From positions 22,886 to 86,885 of the forward strand of contig JBFYLO010000046.1 in NCBI GenBank assembly GCA_041305385.1: a stretch of 64,000 nt of DNA. Direction: 5' to 3'. A program made the position numbers and the translations under genes. The notes beneath the pieces are model-generated. The model made no database searches. It saw only the letters and a program-made list of their open reading frames with translations, and had not been told where the DNA came from. The DNA comes from JAKAKT01 sp041305385 (GTDB taxonomy: Archaea > Micrarchaeota > Micrarchaeia > Burarchaeales > JAKAKT01). Shown piece after piece: positions 8,422-16,485 of this stretch; position 1 is the first letter of the stretch; each line of letters opens with the position of its first letter.

Positions 8422-8549
8422 GGGCCCGTAGTCGAAAGCTCGCCTTTTTGGCGAGCCGACAATGGTAAGACGTCAGTCTCACACACTGAAGATTCGGAGT
8501 TCGATTTTAGTTCGAGAAGCTCGAGCAAACGAAAACCTCCGCGGGCCCA
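8422..8549 (+). tRNA. tRNA-Val(CAC) with apparent introns in the D-arm and T-loop
   Basis: Acceptor GGGCCCG (8422-8428) pairs perfectly with CGGGCCC (8542-8548), followed by discriminator A. Anticodon stem TCAGT/ACTGA (8473-8477, 8485-8489) closes a 7-nt loop CTCACAC with anticodon CAC at 8480-8482. T-stem CGGAG/CTCCG (8495-8499, 8537-8541) pairs perfectly. The D-arm GTC...AATGGTAAGAC is interrupted by about 26 nt (about 8434-8460) that form the hairpin GCTCGCC-TTTTT-GGCGAGC. The T-loop is interrupted by about 30 nt (about 8505-8534) containing TTCGAG-AAG-CTCGAG; removing them leaves a canonical TTCGAAC loop. The anticodon loop has no insertion. Exact splice points are uncertain by a few nt. 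The clean pairing of every canonical arm makes a pseudogene unlikely. Confidence 0.82.
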
Positions 8550-8551
8550 CT

Positions 8552-8590
8552 CCCTAAACCGCAGGGGGAGCGCCCCCTTCAGTTTTAGGG
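8552..8590 (+). terminator. strong hairpin directly 3' of tRNA-Val
   Basis: CCCTAAAC (8552-8559) pairs with GTTTTAGGG (8582-8590, one bulge) and encloses GGGGG-AGCG-CCCCC (8564-8577). It starts 2 nt after the discriminator base and is followed by no long T-run, so it may help 3' processing or termination, or be the shared end with the convergent lipoprotein gene. Confidence 0.4.
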
Positions 8591-8623
8591 CTAATCCTGA
8601 TTCCCCCCACGAAAAGACTTCAA

Positions 8624-9193
8624 CTATCTTATCCTAAAATCAGCGCTCAGGCTTCTCGGGCTCTTCTCCCAGCTCACCCAGTAAACGAACGTAATCGAGT
8701 AGTTTCCCCCCGGAACCTGCTCTCCCCTCCTAATGGTTGCAAAACTGCTTCCGCAGGGAATTTTCTGGTCCTTCCACTCCCGCTGGTCCCAGAGGAAAAG
8801 AAGCCCATAGGATTCGGCCTGGAGCACAACCCTTTCCTCGCCCCCCTCAGGAGGCACCAAGATGTTCACTGCCCCCCCTTCGCAGGTGCTGAAGTCCCTC
8901 ATCTGCCTATATTCGACGTTCTCGCAGGAGGAATTGGTTTTTCGGCATATCCAAACAGACGGATAAGAGCCGAGGGAATACCCGCCCGAGCGGTTGTTAT
9001 ATGAGATTGAGTAATTTGTCGTCTTCAGCTGAATTGCAATCGGTTCGCCGACTGAATAACTCTCGCCAACGATGAGCGCGACCTCGCTGTCATCGCTCAC
9101 AGGCTTTTCGGCTGCTTTCTCAGGGCCTGGGCCAAGGCAGCCGAACAGGAGCAAAAGCAGGAGAAGGGCGAGGGAGAGAGCAAACGTCTTCAT
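8624..9193 (-). CDS. lipoprotein of unknown function
   Basis: 189 residues from ATG 9193, which follows GAGGAGGAG at good spacing; an upstream TTG is less likely. The N-terminus has a long leucine run ending LLFGC, a lipobox, so the mature protein would be lipid-anchored outside the cell. The body is a beta-rich domain of about 150 residues with four cysteines and many N-glycosylation sequons (NYS, NRS, NSS). The pattern GESYSVGEPIAIQL and GGNYSITFVY suggests an Ig-like or CARDB-like fold. No enzymatic motif. It is convergent with tRNA-Val and divergent from the next gene. Confidence 0.65.
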   Translation of the reverse strand: MKTFALSLALLLLLLLFGCLGPGPEKAAEKPVSDDSEVALIVGESYSVGEPIAIQLKTTNYSISYNNRSGGYSLGSYPSVWICRKTNSSCENVEYRQMRDFSTCEGGAVNILVPPEGGEERVVLQAESYGLLFLWDQREWKDQKIPCGSSFATIRRGEQVPGGNYSITFVYWVSWEKSPRSLSADFRIR

Positions 9194-9295
9194 GATACTA
9201 TCTCCTCCTCGAAACAATTAAAACATACCCGATTAAACAAAAAACGAATCTTTATTAACCCCAAATGAGCAATAAGCCATCAATAGGGGTTAGAC

Positions 9296-9880
9296 ATGGA
9301 CATAGGGGCAAGCGCTTCAAAGGGGCCTAAACACACCGTAAAGGCGAGAATAGAGACTTGGCGAGACGTAACCAGGACTGAAACTGCATTTTTCAGGACA
9401 AAAGACAAACACCTGCGCCCGGCAGCTCTAAAGCGAAAACCCAACGAATGCTTCATCAGGCTCCCAAAAGAGGGGGACAAATCCCTTGTCCATACGCATA
9501 TATATGATCGAAAAAAACCACTATCTGAACAGAGGGAGATCTGCAGGGAAAGTTTTGACGACCTGATCATGTTCACGGCGTGGCAGGCCCTAAAAACTAA
9601 AATTTCATATTTTCATATCGCAGTGGTCGATAAGGAAAGCGGAAACCTGATGGGCACTGTATCGTATTTGGTCCGGCAGCCACTCAGAAATTCGGTCGAT
9701 AAACTCGTTAAACAGGGCTCCACAATAGAAGGCATTAAATACAGTTGCAGGTTGTGTGGAATCGACGTTGAAAACAGCTTCAGGATCAGGCACGTCCCTG
9801 CCGAAGGTTACATGTTCCACAAGGAAGCGCGAATTTTCAGGCCAACCAAAGAATCACAACAGACTCCTGCAAAACCTTAA
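9296..9880 (+). CDS. hypothetical soluble protein
   Basis: 194 residues, no signal peptide or membrane helix. ATG follows AGGGGTTA. A short motif LVHTHIYD near residue 65, followed by PLSEQ, faintly recalls the HxH of JAMM proteins, but the needed Pro and Asp are missing, so no activity is claimed. CRLCGI near residue 150 could be part of a half zinc site. Codon use is more AT-rich than the flanking alaS gene. Function unknown. Confidence 0.5.
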   Translation: MDIGASASKGPKHTVKARIETWRDVTRTETAFFRTKDKHLRPAALKRKPNECFIRLPKEGDKSLVHTHIYDRKKPLSEQREICRESFDDLIMFTAWQALKTKISYFHIAVVDKESGNLMGTVSYLVRQPLRNSVDKLVKQGSTIEGIKYSCRLCGIDVENSFRIRHVPAEGYMFHKEARIFRPTKESQQTPAKP

Positions 9881-10008
9881 AACCTTTTTAATCCGAAAGC
9901 AATAACAAACCAAAGGAACAATATGGGCTCGCCCGAGTTCAACCAGGGCTTCGAGGAGCCTGCGAGACCCGCGGTCCCGAATCACATTGTTTTTGTGGGG
10001 TATTGCTC

Positions 10009-12633
10009 ATGCTCACGAAAGATTTGCTTCGAAAGGAGTTCTCCCAGAACTACAAGGACTACTACCAGGTCGAGGTGTTCGAGAAGGAGGGCTTCACCAG
10101 GAAAACATGTTCCTGCGGGAAGAGCTACTGGAGCGTTGGCGATACTCCCAACTGCGGGGACTCGATTCACGCGCCCTACTCCTTCTTCAAGCAGGCCAAG
10201 AGCAGGGATGATTACGTCAGCTTCTGGAAGAAATACGCCGCATTCTGGAAGAAGAACGGCCACACCATCATAACCCGCTACCCAGTGGTCAGCAGGTGGA
10301 GGCCTGACCTCTATTTCACAATGGCCTCCATTCAGGACTTCCAGAGGCTCGAGAAGGGCAAGATGACCTTCGAATATCCCGCTAACCCACTGATGGTCCC
10401 GCAAATCTCTCTCCGCTTCAACGACATAGCGAATGTCGGGGTCACTGGCAGGCACTTCTCCTGCTTCACCATGGCAGGCCAGCACGCCTTCAACTACCCG
10501 AAAGAGGGCTATTGGAAGGACAGGTGCCTGGAGCTCAATTTCGAGTTCCTCACCAAGGTCCTCGGGGTCAAGAAGGCCGACCTCACCTACACCGAGGACG
10601 TCTGGGCCATGGGCGACTTCTCGGCATTCGGCCCCTGCGTGGAATCTTTTGCCAACGGGCTCGAGCTCGTCAACAGCGTCTTCATGCAGTACAGCTTCCT
10701 GAAGGACCAGCGCCGCGAGCTTGACATCAAAGTAATCGATGTGGGCTGGGGATTCGAGAGGCTCCTCTGGTATTCAAACGGTGACTACACAGCATTCGAT
10801 TCAGTCTTCCCGCGCGAGATAAAGTTCATGGAGAGCAAGGCAGGGCTCCAGGTGGACAAGGCGCTCTTCCACAAATACGCGGCCCTTGCCTCCAAACTCG
10901 ACGCGGACGAGGGCTCAGTGATGTCCTATGAGGAGAAACGAATCGCGAAGGAGCTCGGCAAGACCCCCGAAGAACTCAGGAAGAGCATCTTCCCGCTCCA
11001 GGCAATCTACGCGATTGCGGACCATTCGAGGACGCTTTTGTTTGCGATTTCCGACGGTTCTCTTCCCTCGAATGTGGGCGGGGGCTATAATCTTCGGGTG
11101 ATACTCAGGCGCGCGCTCGGGTTCATGGATGAGTATGGTTTCAATTTTACGCTCGATGAGATAATCGACATGGTGGCCGAGGACCTCAAGCCCGTCTATC
11201 CGGAGCTTGCTGAGAACCTGCCCTCAGTGCACAAGATTCTGGAAGTCGAGACTGCGCGCTATGGGGAGAGCAGGAAGAAGGCGACAGGCATAGTCGAGTC
11301 CCTAGTCTCAGCCACAGGAAAGCTGACTACAGAGAAGATGACAACCCTCTATGAGAGCCACGGGATTACCCCGGAGCTCATCGAGAAAGTGGCCTCGGAC
11401 ATGAAAAAGCAGATTGAAATCCCAACCAATTTCTACTCAAAAATAACCAAAAAGACATTCAAGGAGAAGGAGGAGGAGATTCAAATCGATGCGAGCGGGC
11501 TTCCCCCAACAGAAATCCTCTATTATGAGGGCAAAACTGAAGCCAAGGCGAAGGTGCTCAAAATCGACGGGAACCGGGTTGTTCTCGACAAAACAATCTT
11601 CTACCCTGAGGGGGGAGGGCAGGCAACTGACTCGGGAACAATGGGCGGAATTCCAGTAATCCGGGCGGACAAGGTTGGGGATATAATTGTTCATACTCTG
11701 AAGCAGGCCCCGAATTTCAAGGTCGGAGAGCAAGTGGCTTGCAGTGTTGACCTAGACAGGCGCAATGCACTCATGCGCCACCACACAGCCACCCACCTGG
11801 TAAACGCAGCCTGCAGGAAGGTTCTCGGCACCCACGTCTGGCAGGCAGGCGCGAAGAAAGAGCCGGAGATGGCGCACCTAGACATAACCCATTATGAAAA
11901 GATTCCTGCACCGGTTCTAAGGGAAATCGAGATCCTCGCGAACCGCTATGTTTACGAAAACCACACTGTTAAGAAGACAGTGATGGACAGAGGCGAGGCG
12001 GAGCAGAAATACGGTTTCATCCTCTACCAGGGGGGCGGCTCTCCTGGGAAGCGGATTAGGGTCATTGACATTGACGGCCTCGATGCAGAGGCATGCGGGG
12101 GCTTGCATGTCGACAGGACAGGTGACATCGGGCTCATAAAAATCATCTCCGAATCCAGAATTCAGGATGGGATTAACAGGATTGAGTTCAAGGCAGGCGC
12201 CCCGGCAATCGCCTACATTCAGGGGCAGGAGGAGATAATCAGAAAGGCGTCCGAGGAGCTCCACGTCCAACCTCTCCATCTCCCTGAGGCAGTCAGTAAG
12301 TTCTTCAGGGAATGGAAGGAGATGGCGAAAAAGGCGGAATCCATGACGGGCGAGATCGCGTCAGCCCAAATCGAGAAGCTCATCGCAGGAAAGGAGGGCA
12401 TGATAAAGGCGAACCTCCCAGTTGACCAGAAATCCCTCCGGACCCTTGCGCTCACTCTCCAGTCAGCCGGGAGAGCAGGAGTTCTCATCGGGAAAGAAAA
12501 CATAGTTGTCTGCGTTGGGGATTCCAAACACAAGGCCCGCGAGATGCTTCTTGAACTGACAAAGCAATTCGGGGGGAACGGCGGCGGGGATGACAACCTA
12601 GCGATGGGAAAATTGGAGAGGAAGCCATTCTGA
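10009..12633 (+). CDS. alaS: alanyl-tRNA synthetase
   Basis: 874 residues, archaeal type. It charges tRNA-Ala. The N-terminal catalytic core contains the archaeal zinc-like segment TCSCGKSYWS near residue 35 and the motif region GRHFSCFTMAGQHAFNYP near residue 155. The editing domain carries HHTATHLVNAAC (about residue 590) and CGGLHVDRTGDIG (about 700), the metal-binding editing motifs. The C-terminal dimerisation/C-Ala domain ends in GGNGGGDDNLAMG. The start at 10009 is chosen from homology of the N-terminus and GGGGT upstream; TTG at 10003 is in frame. The gene is convergent with a membrane-protein gene 23 nt downstream. Confidence 0.96.
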   Translation: MLTKDLLRKEFSQNYKDYYQVEVFEKEGFTRKTCSCGKSYWSVGDTPNCGDSIHAPYSFFKQAKSRDDYVSFWKKYAAFWKKNGHTIITRYPVVSRWRPDLYFTMASIQDFQRLEKGKMTFEYPANPLMVPQISLRFNDIANVGVTGRHFSCFTMAGQHAFNYPKEGYWKDRCLELNFEFLTKVLGVKKADLTYTEDVWAMGDFSAFGPCVESFANGLELVNSVFMQYSFLKDQRRELDIKVIDVGWGFERLLWYSNGDYTAFDSVFPREIKFMESKAGLQVDKALFHKYAALASKLDADEGSVMSYEEKRIAKELGKTPEELRKSIFPLQAIYAIADHSRTLLFAISDGSLPSNVGGGYNLRVILRRALGFMDEYGFNFTLDEIIDMVAEDLKPVYPELAENLPSVHKILEVETARYGESRKKATGIVESLVSATGKLTTEKMTTLYESHGITPELIEKVASDMKKQIEIPTNFYSKITKKTFKEKEEEIQIDASGLPPTEILYYEGKTEAKAKVLKIDGNRVVLDKTIFYPEGGGQATDSGTMGGIPVIRADKVGDIIVHTLKQAPNFKVGEQVACSVDLDRRNALMRHHTATHLVNAACRKVLGTHVWQAGAKKEPEMAHLDITHYEKIPAPVLREIEILANRYVYENHTVKKTVMDRGEAEQKYGFILYQGGGSPGKRIRVIDIDGLDAEACGGLHVDRTGDIGLIKIISESRIQDGINRIEFKAGAPAIAYIQGQEEIIRKASEELHVQPLHLPEAVSKFFREWKEMAKKAESMTGEIASAQIEKLIAGKEGMIKANLPVDQKSLRTLALTLQSAGRAGVLIGKENIVVCVGDSKHKAREMLLELTKQFGGNGGGDDNLAMGKLERKPF

Positions 12634-12656
12634 CGGCTGTCTCCTGAGCAAATTTT

Positions 12657-13676
12657 CTAATGCTGGTCGAATATCCTCTCTGCCCCGCCCTCCATTTTCG
12701 ACCTCTGCCCCAGAATCGGGCTTGGGCTCGGCCCAGAACTGCTCTGCCCAGGCTGGCCCGGAGTGTCGATTAGAGAATATATCCCAACGCGGCCATACTC
12801 TTCAACAAATATCCTTATGGGTGCGATAATGGAGCCCAAAACCAGGAGTATCGCCGTGCTGATGAGGGCAGGATTGTCAGGATTTCCGCCTTTTTCTATA
12901 AACATCACAACGACGCCCGGGATTGCAACGGCAAATGTCACTGCGCCGAACAATATCCCAATCACGATTCCGAACACCAGGTTGGTCCCGAACACCTTCC
13001 AGAACTTGCCCAGGGTGAGTTCCCAGGATTTTTTAATGGAATCCACGGCGCCGCCCTTTCCTGCAAGGAAAATGTACCTGGCGGCGAAGAGCCTGATGCC
13101 TACGAACGTCCAGAGGATGCTCGCAGCCATCGCAAAAATAATGAAAAACCCGAGGGTCCCCAACATCGGGATGAGCGAACTGAGGTCAGGCCCACTGGAA
13201 CTCCCAGAAAGATTGGAAATCATGCCGGCAATCGAGAGGAAGAAGCCAATTCCAGTCGCCGCCATCCCCACGAGAAGAAAAATCCCGGCGGCCAGGAGCT
13301 TCATGTCCATCCAGGGAAAAAGCACGCTCAGCCCCATGAATATGTGGAGGACAATATAGCTTACGAACGAGCCGATGTCGAGGTTTATGTTCCCGAAGCC
13401 TTTCCTATTGAGTCCAGAGAGGGCGATTTTTGCGCCCAGATAAAGGAACACGAACATGAATATGATTAGGACCGCAATCGAAAGCAAACCAAGGGTTGAC
13501 GCCAACACGGGGTTTGCATTCTCGAACTCCTCCGCATATTGCCCCGGTGTGCTCGAGATGAGTGAAGCGATAAAAATCAAGACGAACATCCCGAGAATCC
13601 AGCCCTCCGATTTCCAGGAAACAGAGAACTTCAGCACATCAACGCAATCGTCTACGAATCCCGCCACAGGAACCAC
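12657..13676 (-). CDS. polytopic membrane protein
   Basis: 339 residues with about six to seven membrane helices. The segment DSIKKSWELTLGKFWKVF near residue 215 is the cytoplasmic motif seen in the YciC/GPDPase-membrane-domain type of integral proteins with internal symmetry, so membership in that broad group is likely; a function is not known. The C-terminal 35 residues are Pro/Ser/Gly-rich and polar. The start is a GTG at 13676 and is uncertain because no clear ribosome site is present. Confidence 0.65.
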   Translation of the reverse strand: MVPVAGFVDDCVDVLKFSVSWKSEGWILGMFVLIFIASLISSTPGQYAEEFENANPVLASTLGLLSIAVLIIFMFVFLYLGAKIALSGLNRKGFGNINLDIGSFVSYIVLHIFMGLSVLFPWMDMKLLAAGIFLLVGMAATGIGFFLSIAGMISNLSGSSSGPDLSSLIPMLGTLGFFIIFAMAASILWTFVGIRLFAARYIFLAGKGGAVDSIKKSWELTLGKFWKVFGTNLVFGIVIGILFGAVTFAVAIPGVVVMFIEKGGNPDNPALISTAILLVLGSIIAPIRIFVEEYGRVGIYSLIDTPGQPGQSSSGPSPSPILGQRSKMEGGAERIFDQH

Positions 13677-13715
13677 CCCATTTCTCTTCTTAGGTTAACA
13701 TCGTTTTCGTGATTA

Positions 13716-14363
13716 TTAAAGCTTCCTTATGAAATCATGGCCCAGTTTTATCTCCTTTCTCCTGTGCTTTTTTGCGAGCTTGGCCGCCATCTTGCGCTCA
13801 TGGTCGAGTATGAGGTGCTTCGACTCCATCCCTCCCTCCTCAACATCTTGTTTTTTAGCAGCAGCATTCTTCGGACCCATCTTCCCAAAGACTTCAGCCA
13901 GCTGTTTTCCCTTCAAAACGAAAACAGCAGCAAATATTATGAAGGCGATTGCCGCGGCCTGGCCGGTCTCAATGGGCGGGAGAGTGAGGTCTATGTTCGG
14001 TCCAATGGGCCCCCCCAACTCTCCGGTCACGGTTATTGTCTTCTCAACGAGATTTTCCCCGCAGGCGACATTTATCCTGAGCCGCTCCCCAGGCCTCTTG
14101 GGGGTGTAGCTTATCACCGCCTTCCCCTTCGAATCAGTCATGTATGTGTATCTGCCCAGCGTAGTCTCTATCCCGGCTCTTGTTTCCATCACAGAGACAA
14201 GGATTTTGCAGTTCGAGTAAGGCCCTCCGTCCGGCTTCGTAACGTTCACAGCGCTCTTCCAGAGCGAGCAGCACTCGATGTTGTCATTCGAGAAAATCAC
14301 GTCCGCCCAGCTAATCCCAATCAGGACAAGCAAAGCTATTGCTGCAGCCGAACGGTAGACCAT
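13716..14363 (-). CDS. exported protein with Ig-like domain and C-terminal membrane helix
   Basis: 215 residues. Residues 1-20 are a signal peptide (ending SWA). The next about 110 residues hold paired cysteines (ECC, NCK, NVAC) and the strand pattern TDSKGKAVISYTPKRPGERLRI, typical of Ig-like or carboxypeptidase-regulatory folds facing outside. A membrane helix at about 138-155 is followed by a strongly basic cytoplasmic tail with KKHRRKEIKLGHD. No enzyme motif. First of a run of minus-strand surface-protein genes (with 14400 and 14917). Confidence 0.65.
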   Translation of the reverse strand: MVYRSAAAIALLVLIGISWADVIFSNDNIECCSLWKSAVNVTKPDGGPYSNCKILVSVMETRAGIETTLGRYTYMTDSKGKAVISYTPKRPGERLRINVACGENLVEKTITVTGELGGPIGPNIDLTLPPIETGQAAAIAFIIFAAVFVLKGKQLAEVFGKMGPKNAAAKKQDVEEGGMESKHLILDHERKMAAKLAKKHRRKEIKLGHDFIRKL

Positions 14364-14399
14364 TGTCTCCTAAACCTATCTCAAGGGCGCTTAAAAAGG

Positions 14400-14912
14400 T
14401 TATTCTGTTATGGTGACTGGGATTATCTTAGTCCCAAGAACAGAACCGCTGGCATTAACTATCTCCATCCGCAGTTCCATCCTTCCCGGCATGCCCGGGC
14501 CCACCACCTGGTTGAAGAAGAAGACAGGCTGTTCGAGGCTTTTTTCAATTCCTGGCTCAAGTGGGACCAGGCTTTCCGTCCCTCCCTCCAGCCCAGTCAC
14601 ACCGGTCCAGCTCCTGTCAGCCCCGTTTATCGCCTCCTCGGAATACAGGGGAACCCTCATCTCGTAAATGTCGTATTTCTGGTCAAGAACCTTCAGGTAA
14701 TTGGTTATTGAGTCCCTGCTGGTTATGTTTGCCCGGATATGGAAATAGGTCGAATCCCTTGGAAAAGAGATGGAGTCATCGAAGGTCCCCTCGGTTTTCT
14801 GGCCATCTGCGTCAATGAGAAGATAGCCGAGCTTGAAATCGACTTTCTCCTCTGGCTTGGGACAGCCGAAAAGCAATAGAAGGGCAATTGGGATTACCCA
14901 CAGAATCCTCAT
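14400..14912 (-). CDS. lipoprotein of unknown function
   Basis: About 170 residues from ATG 14912. N-terminal hydrophobic stretch ending LLLLFGC gives a lipobox. The remainder is a beta-rich domain (YFHIRANITSRDSITNYL, GRMELRMEIVNASG) without recognised motifs. The gene begins 4 nt after the stop of the small gene at 14917, so the two are translationally coupled. Probably lipid-anchored on the outer face of the membrane. Confidence 0.65.
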   Translation of the reverse strand: MRILWVIPIALLLLFGCPKPEEKVDFKLGYLLIDADGQKTEGTFDDSISFPRDSTYFHIRANITSRDSITNYLKVLDQKYDIYEMRVPLYSEEAINGADRSWTGVTGLEGGTESLVPLEPGIEKSLEQPVFFFNQVVGPGMPGRMELRMEIVNASGSVLGTKIIPVTITE

Positions 14913-14916
14913 AGTC

Positions 14917-15174
14917 TCACAGACCGACAAAATCCTTCGTGCTCTTCCCTTTTGGGAAGACCTTTCCGTTCTTTGCGTATACCGGGAGCTGACATTCCTC
15001 GGAAATCCTGAGCAATTCCTTCAGGTCGATGAACTTATTCACCTCAAGAACAGCGTATTTCCCGAACGGGGAGTCAATCCGCTTCACCACAAACTCCTCG
15101 TTCTGGTACATCCCGGCCCTGTAGACTCTTATCTCGCCCCTGCCCTTTCCGAGCAGTTCCTCCCTTGTTGCCAT
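14917..15174 (-). CDS. small conserved-looking cytosolic protein
   Basis: 85 residues, mixed alpha/beta, rich in Lys and Glu, no membrane segment. The ATG is followed by ATREELLGKGRGEIRVYRAG. A single Cys occurs near residue 61. No family recognised. It lies upstream of, and coupled to, the lipoprotein gene, and is divergent from the DUF350 gene. Confidence 0.55.
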   Translation of the reverse strand: MATREELLGKGRGEIRVYRAGMYQNEEFVVKRIDSPFGKYAVLEVNKFIDLKELLRISEECQLPVYAKNGKVFPKGKSTKDFVGL

Positions 15175-15236
15175 GGCGAATTGATGCCAGTAAATTTTTA
15201 TAAAGCTAATAGGGCATTTAACTCGATGGTGATGCT

Positions 15237-15779
15237 ATGGCCACAGTCGTCGATATGGGTTTTGGGATAGGAATTGCGTTGCTTAAGCTGATAGCCGGCC
15301 TTGTGCTTAGCATGGGCTCAATTTACCTTGGAATCAAGATGTTCGACAGGATGACCCCAGGAATAAACGAGATGGAGGAGATAAAGAGGGGGAATGCAGC
15401 CGTAGGAATTCTCATGGCTGCGGTTGTGCTCTCCATCGCAACAGTTGTTCAGGGCGGAGTGCAGGCCTTCGGGTCGAACGTCTCTTCGGACATGAGCGTC
15501 ATGATGATTGCCATCGCGCTCATAATCAGCACTGTGAACCTGCTCTTCAGCGTTCTCGCGGCAATCTTCGCCATCTACCTTGCGCTCAAGATTCTAGACA
15601 AGATAACAGTCGACATAAACGAGACCGAGGAATTCAAGCAGGGGAACGTGGCAGTCGCGGTCATGGAGGCGGGGGTGCTGCTCGCAGTGGCATTCGTGAT
15701 TCAGGCAGGCATAAGCGGAATCACGCAGTCGAGCCTGCTCGACCCGAAAATCATTGCAGGGGCGCTGGGGATTTCCTAG
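15237..15779 (+). CDS. DUF350 family membrane protein
   Basis: 180 residues made of two homologous halves, each with a pair of membrane helices joined by the DUF350 signature: IKMFDRMTPGINEMEEIKRGNAA in the first half and LKILDKITVDINETEEFKQGN in the second (only the shared D..T..IN..EE.K.GN positions matter). DUF350 proteins are inner-membrane proteins of unknown role found beside ATP-grasp or potassium-related genes in bacteria. Here it stands alone, with GGTGAT upstream of ATG 15237. The 3' end overlaps the convergent pilin-like gene by 4 nt. Confidence 0.85.
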   Translation: MATVVDMGFGIGIALLKLIAGLVLSMGSIYLGIKMFDRMTPGINEMEEIKRGNAAVGILMAAVVLSIATVVQGGVQAFGSNVSSDMSVMMIAIALIISTVNLLFSVLAAIFAIYLALKILDKITVDINETEEFKQGNVAVAVMEAGVLLAVAFVIQAGISGITQSSLLDPKIIAGALGIS

Positions 15780-16189
15780 CCCTCTTTTATTTCTATTTTT
15801 CCCCGGACATTTTTTACTATTAGTTCGTCTCCCTCGCTTACCTCTACACTCCCTCCCCAGCTCTCGCACCTAAGCAGAGCGGTTATCTTCTTCCCATTTG
15901 CTTCAGCGGTCAATTCCTTTCCCGAGAGAACGAGTTTCACTTCCCATCCAACCTTCACCACTTTCGAGCTTCCCGGCCCCATCAGGCACACGCCATCGGC
16001 CCCTTCCTGAATGTCGGATGCGAGGGATTCGAGCCTAGAATACTCTAAAGAATTGCTCACTCCACTCTCGACGCTAAATATTAACGAGAGCCAGACCCCG
16101 ATAAACGCCAGAAAAGCAGCTAGCAAAACCAGGAATTCGAGCGAAACCTGCGCCCTTCTCCCCAAGAGCCTATCCGCACTTCCCATCAT
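15776..16189 (-). CDS. pilin-like protein with class III signal peptide
   Basis: 137 residues from ATG 16189. The N-terminus GRRAQVSLEFLVLLAAF is a class III archaeal prepilin signal: short basic leader, then QxSxE and a hydrophobic helix, cut by EppA/PibD-like peptidase. The C-terminal domain of about 95 residues is beta-rich and has two cysteines. Upstream in-frame codons exist, but they would place the signal 45 residues inside the protein. It begins within the last codons of the next upstream pilin-like gene, so both are cotranscribed. Could be a pilus subunit or a pseudopilin. Confidence 0.7.
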   Translation of the reverse strand: MMGSADRLLGRRAQVSLEFLVLLAAFLAFIGVWLSLIFSVESGVSNSLEYSRLESLASDIQEGADGVCLMGPGSSKVVKVGWEVKLVLSGKELTAEANGKKITALLRCESWGGSVEVSEGDELIVKNVRGKIEIKEG

Positions 16190-16442
16190 AGCCACAGTCG
16201 CCTGACTCGCAATCCGAGTCCTTGGTGCAAGTGCTTCCAACTGCCTTCTTCTCAACCGGCGCTTTGGCAGCGTCGATAGTCTTGTCCACCCCGGAGTCGA
16301 GCTTCTTGTCTATCTCGGTCCCCTTCTTGCTCCACTCGGTGGCTGTCTTCTGGAGCTGCACCACGAGGATGAGGGCGACTGCCAGAAGGGCCGCTATGAC
16401 TATAATGAGCTCGGCGGATATCTGGGCCTTCCTCCCTCCCAT
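16170..16442 (-). CDS. small pilin-like protein with Cys-rich C-terminus
   Basis: 90 residues. GGRKAQISAELIIVIAALLA is a class III prepilin signal with the conserved Q and E. The hydrophobic helix continues into a charged amphipathic stretch, and the last 20 residues form a tight cysteine cluster (STCTKDSDCES, then CGYDGKC). The Cys-rich end may be a disulfide knob outside the cell. It overlaps the start of the other pilin-like gene and probably forms a two-gene unit with it. The ATPase/TadC pair that could assemble them is 36 kb away at 52722-56025. Confidence 0.7.
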   Translation of the reverse strand: MGGRKAQISAELIIVIAALLAVALILVVQLQKTATEWSKKGTEIDKKLDSGVDKTIDAAKAPVEKKAVGSTCTKDSDCESGDCGYDGKCG

Positions 16443-16485
16443 GCAAGAAATTTAGGCGGAGAATTTTATATGTTTTTCGAACTCA

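Noticed and set aside
9296..9880. JAMM-type protease from the HTH motif in the hypothetical protein
   Set aside because: The required Pro after the second His and the downstream Ser-x-x-Asp are absent, so an MPN+ assignment is not justified.
9923..10273. ORF upstream of and overlapping alaS in another frame
   Set aside because: The first about 28 codons look protein-like, but the rest is a shadow of alaS, there is no family match and only a weak AGGA site. A leader peptide cannot be excluded but is not supported.
13737..14711. 324-codon plus-strand ORF
   Set aside because: Antisense to two exported-protein genes with clear signal sequences and has no ribosome site or domain.
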